Position numbers and translations under genes: made by a program
Shown here: one piece after another, positions 30,480-35,017 of the stretch
How positions within the stretch are numbered: the stretch's first letter is position 1
How the letters are laid out: every line of letters begins with the position of its first letter
Notes under the pieces: model-generated
Told to the model about the DNA's origin: nothing
What the model saw: the letters and a program-made list of their open reading frames with translations, nothing else
Databases searched by the model: none
NCBI GenBank assembly: GCA_030649305.1
Contig: JAUSFV010000049.1
Location: forward strand, 1-35,017
DNA: 35,017 nucleotides
Direction of reading: 5' to 3'
DNA from: a bacterium
GTDB lineage: Bacteria > Patescibacteriota > Minisyncoccia > Sungbacterales > GWA2-42-14

Positions 30480-31493
30480 TTATACTCCACAACCCGGATT
30501 GCCCCCTCCTCCGCTTGCCGGCGGAGCATCTCCCTCAACGCCGCAACCCGAGCCATTCTTTTGCTGTCCTCCCTGATCAAATTTCTCGAGAATTTTCACA
30601 TACCCCGAGGCGCTTGAATATTTCGCCCCCAAAAGTTCTTTGGGGCTCACCGCGTCCCACGAACTGCCGATTGACTCAAGATACCCCGCAATCGCCATGT
30701 ACGCGTCGGGAAACCAGAATGCGTTTAACTTCAAAGCCGCTTTATACATCTCGTCTTCCGAAACGCCTTGCGACGCCATCAGTTCCAGAAACCCGAGCAT
30801 CGCCATACCATGATTGCAATCAGGAAAATACGTCGCGTTATTACAGCAGGGACGGTAAATATTTTTTGCAACGCGCTCAACCAATTGCTGTTGTTCTAAT
30901 GTCAGAATAATGAACGGATGGCGGCCGTAGTGTTCCATCGCGTTACCTTCCGCGAGCGTCCATCCGCCGGTTGAAGCGAAATTTCCCGCGCCTCCGTATC
31001 GCGCATCCATCATAGGCCCCGATGTTAAAATATCGTTTTTTGTGCCAAGCCCCAATGCCCATAACAAATTTAGAATAACCCCCGCGTTTTCTTCCGTAAC
31101 AGCCAAATTGCCGTTATCCGTACCGGAAAGAAGTTTTTCGCCTTCCGCGCCGAGGCCCCCGCGCGCGGCATACAGTTCGCGGAACCTGTTTTCGTCAATA
31201 ACGCCGACACTTACCATCTTTGCTCCGAGGTCATTCCACCGAACCGGCAACATAACCCCCTCCTTTGGCGCGACACTCTCCGCAAAAGGTACTGCCGCGG
31301 AACCATTGTCATCAGAAAGTTTTTGCAGGCGTTCAGTCCGGCTGAATGCTCCCTCCGGGCTTGCGGTATATACCCAAGCACCCGCGAGAATGAGTGCCGC
31401 AAGAACGATACTTCGCGCAAGCGTGTGGTCGCTTTCCTGCGAAGAAATTTTTTCTTCATTTGTTTCTTCTTCTGTTATTTTATTTTGTTCCAT
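30480..31493 (-). CDS. Anchored Cys-rich extracytoplasmic protein with GCGV tail
   Basis: 337 aa. A polar head with many Glu, one helix (LARSIVLAALILAGAWVY), then a largely helical external domain. KNIYRPCCNNATYFPDCNHG is a Cys/His cluster that may bind metal (residues about 213-232). The last 30 residues are Gly/Pro-rich and contain GSGCGV and end in NPGCGV. No named family is recognised; no enzyme motif is seen. In the same operon as the CcdA-like and DUF1573 genes, it may be a thiol or metal carrier. Confidence 0.75.
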   Translation of the reverse strand: MEQNKITEEETNEEKISSQESDHTLARSIVLAALILAGAWVYTASPEGAFSRTERLQKLSDDNGSAAVPFAESVAPKEGVMLPVRWNDLGAKMVSVGVIDENRFRELYAARGGLGAEGEKLLSGTDNGNLAVTEENAGVILNLLWALGLGTKNDILTSGPMMDARYGGAGNFASTGGWTLAEGNAMEHYGRHPFIILTLEQQQLVERVAKNIYRPCCNNATYFPDCNHGMAMLGFLELMASQGVSEDEMYKAALKLNAFWFPDAYMAIAGYLESIGSSWDAVSPKELLGAKYSSASGYVKILEKFDQGGQQKNGSGCGVEGDAPPASGGGGNPGCGV

Positions 31494-31506
31494 AATTTTG
31501 TAATAC

Positions 31507-31962
31507 CTAGCAACAATTTTTCATTTTTTTCTTCAGCATTTCAATTTGTTTATTATCTTCAGCGGAATTACGGCGGGAGCGCCCCCAACAGCTCAAAAGC
31601 CATATAGCCAAAAGCGGCGCGGATACCCAAAAACCGACCATCCATCGCGAAAGAATGCTATAGACCAGCACAAATCCCGTTGGAATAAAAAGCGTCTTCC
31701 ACAAAAGGGGCGAACATCGTTCAGAAAGATATTTTTCCATTTGGTACGCGATACCGACAACGGAACCGCCCATAGCAAGTGCTGCTACCAGCGACCAGCT
31801 TCCGGCATCTAGCAGACCGAAAAACATTCCGATTACAATCCAAATCCACGTTCCGGAAACGCCCGCACAAATCGGACAGATATAAAATGGCAAAATCCTG
31901 TTTGCCGTCCATACAAACGCCGTAATGCCAAGAATTGAAATTGTCGCAATTATTATTTCCAT
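31507..31962 (-). CDS. Membrane protein with CPIC motif
   Basis: 151 aa with about four helices and a C-terminal cytoplasmic-looking tail ending KKKMKNCC. The first helix is followed at once by FYICPICAGVSGTW, so a CxxC lies at the membrane edge, in a position suited to thiol relay or metal binding. No family recognised. It starts at ATG 31962, six bases after the CcdA-like gene. Confidence 0.75.
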   Translation of the reverse strand: MEIIIATISILGITAFVWTANRILPFYICPICAGVSGTWIWIVIGMFFGLLDAGSWSLVAALAMGGSVVGIAYQMEKYLSERCSPLLWKTLFIPTGFVLVYSILSRWMVGFWVSAPLLAIWLLSCWGRSRRNSAEDNKQIEMLKKKMKNCC

Positions 31963-31968
31963 AAACGT

Positions 31969-32766
31969 CTAGAGAAAAAATATAAGAATACCAAGAAGAA
32001 CCATCGCGAGTCCCCCGCCAAGACGCATCATCTTTTTTTCGCCCGTCTGCCACGCCTGAACTTTCGCAAGAAGCGTTTTCTGGCTTGCCAAAAGAAGAAT
32101 TACCACAAGAGGCGATATAAAGACGACGTTATAAAATAAAAGATACCAGATTCCTTTCACATACGTAGCCGTATCGTGCAGGAGCCCGAGCACCATGAGG
32201 TACGGGCCGCCCGTGCAGGGAAACTCGCACAAGCCCACAAGCCCTCCGAGCGCGAAGGCGGCAGGAAGCGAGCCCTTGTCCATAAGTTCCGCGATTTTGT
32301 GATGCGCGGATTGCGGAATGCGGAGCTTGATTGGAAACGCGGGAAAAAATTCATTTATCACATTAATGAGCCCGAACGCAACGAGAAGTGATGCCCCGAC
32401 TTTTGCCATAAAATGCGGCGTGTTGAAAAGATGAAGCGCGTGGAATATCCCGAGTCCGATAAGCACATACGCGGTAAATATGCCAAAGATATAGAAGAGG
32501 CCCATTTCAAGAATGCGCGAACGCACAGCACCGATACTTAAGAGAAACGCTACGGTCAGAATCAGAATGGAAAACGCGCACGGATTGATGCTGTCAATGA
32601 GTGCCGCAAACCCAACCAACGGAAGAAGAAATGTTCCTTCGCTGCTGATGTTCCAAATAAACGCGGTGCCCCAGGCGGTAAAGCGAAGCAAAAACACTCC
32701 CCCCACAAGAAGTAGAAATACGAGCATCAGGGAAATAAATCCAAGTTTTGATTTTTTCTGTTCCAT
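31969..32766 (-). CDS. CcdA/DsbD-like transmembrane thiol-electron transporter
   Basis: 265 aa, seven or so helices. Helices with DSINPCAFSILIL and GLCEFPCTGGPYLM carry the two paired membrane cysteines of the CcdA/DsbD-beta family, each next to Pro. Such proteins carry reducing power from cytoplasmic thioredoxin to external thiol proteins. It follows DUF1573 in the operon and precedes three Cys-bearing membrane proteins that could be its clients. An N-terminal extra helix makes it a little longer than CcdA. Confidence 0.9.
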   Translation of the reverse strand: MEQKKSKLGFISLMLVFLLLVGGVFLLRFTAWGTAFIWNISSEGTFLLPLVGFAALIDSINPCAFSILILTVAFLLSIGAVRSRILEMGLFYIFGIFTAYVLIGLGIFHALHLFNTPHFMAKVGASLLVAFGLINVINEFFPAFPIKLRIPQSAHHKIAELMDKGSLPAAFALGGLVGLCEFPCTGGPYLMVLGLLHDTATYVKGIWYLLFYNVVFISPLVVILLLASQKTLLAKVQAWQTGEKKMMRLGGGLAMVLLGILIFFL

Positions 32767-32776
32767 ACGTGTTCGG

Positions 32777-33283
32777 TTAAGGAGTTACCGTTGCCGAAAT
32801 ATTAAACTCAAGCGTGGCTCCGGAGTTTTCCACAGAAACGACCCGCTCAATTCTACCAACACCCGCGGGACCGTGCGCCGCCGGGTCAAACGTAACCGCG
32901 AGCATCGCGCCCTCGCCCGCCCCGAGCATTTCCTGAACGCGTGGCAGAGCCACATGTCCCGGCATTCCAAACGGCCCCCGTACGACATCACCGATCTTTA
33001 AAGACGCTTCCGTACACATGCAGGAAGTATATATCTTTGAAATTTCTACCGGTTCAGTACCGTTATTTTTGATTATAAACTCATGCGTTACTTTTCCCGC
33101 GGCCATTGAAATCGCGCCGAAATCATACGAACGCTCCTCCAAAATAAGAGCTCCGCTTACCTCCGCGCCACCCAATGAAGCGTCATCTTCGCCCGAAGAA
33201 AAAGAACCGGAAACCCAAGCGATGCCAAAAAGCAAAGCCATGCCCGCTATAAGACTGATAATTATTTTTTTATTTTTTTGCAT
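32777..33283 (-). CDS. DUF1573-family secreted protein
   Basis: 168 aa. N-terminal anchor/signal (IIISLIAGMALLFGIAW), then an Ig-like beta domain of the DUF1573 family: RSYDFGAISMAAGKVTHEF, IIKNNGTEPVEISKIYTSC and TSCMCTEASL with a CxC. First gene of the DUF1573-CcdA-like-metal operon. ATG 33283 lies two bases beyond the arm of inverted repeat IR-B. Function of the family is unknown; the CxC and the operon suggest thiol or metal handling outside the membrane. Confidence 0.9.
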   Translation of the reverse strand: MQKNKKIIISLIAGMALLFGIAWVSGSFSSGEDDASLGGAEVSGALILEERSYDFGAISMAAGKVTHEFIIKNNGTEPVEISKIYTSCMCTEASLKIGDVVRGPFGMPGHVALPRVQEMLGAGEGAMLAVTFDPAAHGPAGVGRIERVVSVENSGATLEFNISATVTP

Positions 33284-33285
33284 AC

Positions 33286-33387
33286 CCAGTAGTACAACTT
33301 CGAATTATCAAAAGAGATAAACTCAAAATCGCTTCGCTAAAAACTTTTAATCCCCAGTAGTTTTTTAATACAATGTTGTACTACTGG
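33286..33387. repeat. Inverted-repeat element IR-B in front of the DUF1573 operon
   Basis: Perfect 13-base arms CCAGTAGTACAAC (33286-33298) and GTTGTACTACTGG (33375-33387); 102 bases in total. A third partial arm CCAGTAG is at 33354-33360. The gene-side arm ends two bases before the DUF1573 ATG. Same architecture as IR-A but unrelated sequence. Confidence 0.75.
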
Positions 33388-33403
33388 TCATATCCCGTTT
33401 TCA

Positions 33404-33433
33404 TAAATAAAAAATCCCTTCTTAAAGAGGGAC
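33404..33433 (-). terminator. Terminator of the 135-aa gene
   Basis: On the minus strand TCCCTC and GAAGGGA form a stem (33415-33432), followed by TTTTTTATTT. Confidence 0.7.
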
Positions 33434-33437
33434 GCGC

Positions 33438-33483
33438 GCGTGACGTAAATTCGCCGTTCGACAAACGGACTTACATCACACGC
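33438..33483. other. Three-helix stem directly after the stop of the 135-aa gene
   Basis: GCGTG pairs with CACGC, GTAA with TTAC, and CCGTT with AACGG, nested in that order with small internal loops over 46 bases. It lies between the stop codon (33484) and the terminator. A 3'-UTR structure or a small RNA domain; no family recognised. Confidence 0.5.
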
Positions 33484-33891
33484 CTACATGTATGAAGGGC
33501 TATGCTCGTGAAGAGAAAACCACTTGGTTAACTTCCTTTCGGAAGGAAGAGATAAAAGGTCAAAAGAGGATGCGCCCCGAATGGGAGATAGCACGAGCAA
33601 AGAAAGAAGTTCTGTGCGCGTACTAAGAAAAAACCACGCGAAGAAAGTACTAAGAAGAAGGGCCGCAAGCGCGAAGGAAGAAGCGCCCGCCGTCGCGTTG
33701 GAAAAATTCTTAAGCGCTCCCACATGAAAATTCAGCGAAGCAATGGGGTCTTCATGGGGGCACGCCATTCCCCGCGCAAGTTCAGAAATACAGCAGGAAC
33801 CGGTTTTTCCGTCGCATATCACGCCCAAAAATCCAAGCAAAGCCATGCCCGAAAAGACGAAAAGAATCGCTATGGCAACAAATGACTTCAT
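33484..33891 (-). CDS. Small two-helix membrane protein with GSCC motif
   Basis: 135 aa from ATG 33891, with AAAGGG upstream. Two helices (FVAIAILFVFSGMALLGFLGVI and SSFALAALLLSTFFAWFFL) flank an outer loop CDGKTGSCCISELARGMACPHE with four Cys and one His, spaced as a metal or disulfide site. The tail is cytoplasmic. No family recognised. It stands alone with its own terminator, just upstream of IR-B, and fits the Cys-rich membrane theme of the operon that follows. Confidence 0.75.
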   Translation of the reverse strand: MKSFVAIAILFVFSGMALLGFLGVICDGKTGSCCISELARGMACPHEDPIASLNFHVGALKNFSNATAGASSFALAALLLSTFFAWFFLSTRTELLSLLVLSPIRGASSFDLLSLPSERKLTKWFSLHEHSPSYM

Positions 33892-33945
33892 AACCCTTTC
33901 ATTATAGCAAAAATAAGGAAACGGCGCAACAGCAATTGTTAGCTC

Positions 33946-33974
33946 TTGACAAGATAATAAATATGAAATAAACT
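33946..33974 (+). promoter_or_regulatory. Promoter of the 319-aa gene
   Basis: TTGACA (33946-33951, perfect), 17 bases, TAAACT (33969-33974), about 39 bases before ATG 34014. Confidence 0.65.
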
Positions 33975-34013
33975 GATGGAAGTTCACGAAAATTCAAAGT
34001 TGGAGGAGTGGCG

Positions 34014-34973
34014 ATGTCACGAAGAACCCGAACAGATAAAGAACCTCATTTCCGAAAATTCTGGTGTAACTTGTTCAACAAGAAAGCAAATAAAACCCGC
34101 AAAATACTTCATGCCGGACCAGAATTAAAAATGTACAAAGAATTTGCGCGTAAACTTGTTGATGACAAAGAATGGTTTCTTATCCCTCTGTATAGCGGAA
34201 TGCAAAATCCTCTTTCTGATGCCATAGATTATCTTGCCTCAATCTCCGATTACGACTCAATTCCGCGGCTAAGAATACTGCTTGAAAAATATATGTCAGG
34301 CGCATCAGAAAAAAAGCAGGAGCATCAATGGGGCGGTTATCGTGTTACCGTTTCGTATGGACCAAGAGATTATATTTCTCAATCTATCCAAAATCACATC
34401 GTGCAAGCACTTCTGCAATTGCTTCCTATTAATGATGCGAAAGAATTCGTCAAAGAAGTATTCTCGCGTTTTGACGTCCGCAGTATGGCACACCAAACCA
34501 TAGAAACACTCACTAACTTTGCAATAAAAAACGAAATGCACGAAGCGTTTCCCCTTCTGCAAAAACATGGTATAACCCTCAAAAATTTCTTCGATACCCA
34601 ATGGCGCATATTTATATCAAGACGCGAGGGAGGAGTGTCGTATGACCACTTATACGCGTACGAAACACTTATCAACGGCGCGTATCAACTTACCAAAGAC
34701 TCGGCAGAAAAAGAAGAAACGCTTAAAATCCTTATTGAAGAATATAACAATCCCGACGCAGATAGAGGCAATGGTATAGATCAACGCCCCCATGACTTTA
34801 TTGATTTTATTATCTGTCGAATTATTGATTCCGACATCACACATCACGAAAAAGCCCTTATCACATCTCGCCTCAACCAAACACGTCTGCAAAAAGACAT
34901 GGAATCCTATAAAAGGATATCTAAAGTCCGAGCAATAACAAAACATCGTATACAAACAAAAGGCGCCGAATAA
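34014..34973 (+). CDS. Hypothetical 319-aa helical protein
   Basis: Starts at ATG 34014, five bases after GGAGGAG. The chain is soluble and almost all helical, with repeated two-helix units (for example IPRLRILLEKYM, IVQALLQLLPINDAKEF, MAHQTIETLTNFA), suggesting an alpha-solenoid (HEAT/ARM-like) fold, but no family is certain. The N-terminus is basic. It has its own promoter and terminator and no partner in the window. Confidence 0.8.
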   Translation: MSRRTRTDKEPHFRKFWCNLFNKKANKTRKILHAGPELKMYKEFARKLVDDKEWFLIPLYSGMQNPLSDAIDYLASISDYDSIPRLRILLEKYMSGASEKKQEHQWGGYRVTVSYGPRDYISQSIQNHIVQALLQLLPINDAKEFVKEVFSRFDVRSMAHQTIETLTNFAIKNEMHEAFPLLQKHGITLKNFFDTQWRIFISRREGGVSYDHLYAYETLINGAYQLTKDSAEKEETLKILIEEYNNPDADRGNGIDQRPHDFIDFIICRIIDSDITHHEKALITSRLNQTRLQKDMESYKRISKVRAITKHRIQTKGAE

Positions 34974-34990
34974 TCGGGCCTTTTTTCTTT
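34958..34990 (+). terminator. Terminator of the 319-aa gene
   Basis: AAAGGCGCCGA and TCGGGCCTTT pair around the stop codon region with one bulge; six or more T follow. Confidence 0.75.
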
Positions 34991-35017
34991 TTCAACTTAT
35001 CGCTTCTCCCCGGTCGC

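Noticed and set aside
1-35017. tRNA or rRNA genes
   Set aside because: No cloverleaf with a GTTCRA-type T loop or conserved rRNA stretch was noticed; a tRNA scan would settle it.

Overview
The window looks like a chromosomal segment of an uncultivated bacterium, most probably a Patescibacteria/CPR (Parcubacteria-like) lineage. This is inferred from very tight gene packing with 4-8 nt stop/start overlaps, many small unassignable membrane proteins, TTG/GTG starts, standard use of TGA as a stop, and an intergenic inverted repeat whose end reads ATGAACCCCGTTAGAAGT, a type of sequence I associate with such genomes. The lineage was not tested. No tRNA, rRNA, CRISPR array or insertion sequence was seen. 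No stretch over about 200 bases lacks an assigned gene or regulatory element.

Region 1 (1-4890, minus strand) carries acyl-CoA metabolism. It has the 5' three quarters of a B12-dependent acyl-CoA mutase whose active-site residues match isobutyryl-CoA mutase rather than methylmalonyl-CoA mutase, and a fatty acyl-CoA ligase followed by two tiny paralogous Cys/His-rich proteins. DUF427, an unassigned 149-aa protein and a DUF378 membrane protein follow.

Region 2 (5030-16545) is the most unusual part: a lipid-tailoring or natural-product-like cluster. An AT-rich block has two divergently transcribed Rieske non-haem iron oxygenases, an alpha/beta-hydrolase-like protein, a membrane-anchored SnoaL-like protein and a fatty-acid desaturase. 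It converges on a minus-strand block of two cobalamin-binding radical SAM enzymes, two GNAT-like acyltransferases, a GH3-family acyl-adenylating enzyme and a PAP2-type phosphatase/transferase. A strong promoter with an 11-bp-arm palindrome over its -10 element drives the GNAT-GH3 part. I know of no described system with this gene set; its product cannot be predicted from the sequence.

Region 3 (16691-21450) is housekeeping and membrane maintenance: small membrane proteins, a GT2 glycosyltransferase with a DgkA-type lipid kinase, MsrB, a P-loop/CYTH fusion, DoxX and a response regulator. Region 4 (21477-33891, nearly all minus) has a CBS-CBS-PAS histidine kinase, an SDR, DUF5676 and DoxX membrane proteins, a VKOR/DsbA disulfide-forming pair, tyrosine phenol-lyase, and a metal/thiol membrane operon (P1B ATPase, CcdA-like, DUF1573 and several Cys-containing membrane proteins). 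A last unassigned 319-aa gene is on the plus strand.

Three full copies and one half copy of a roughly 100-130 bp inverted-repeat element sit between minus-strand genes. In each case the right arm ends on, or next to, the GTG start codon of the downstream gene, and at least two copies carry a plausible promoter. A second, different inverted repeat sits in the same position in front of the DUF1573 operon. These look like portable promoter/insulator modules and are among the best leads in the window.
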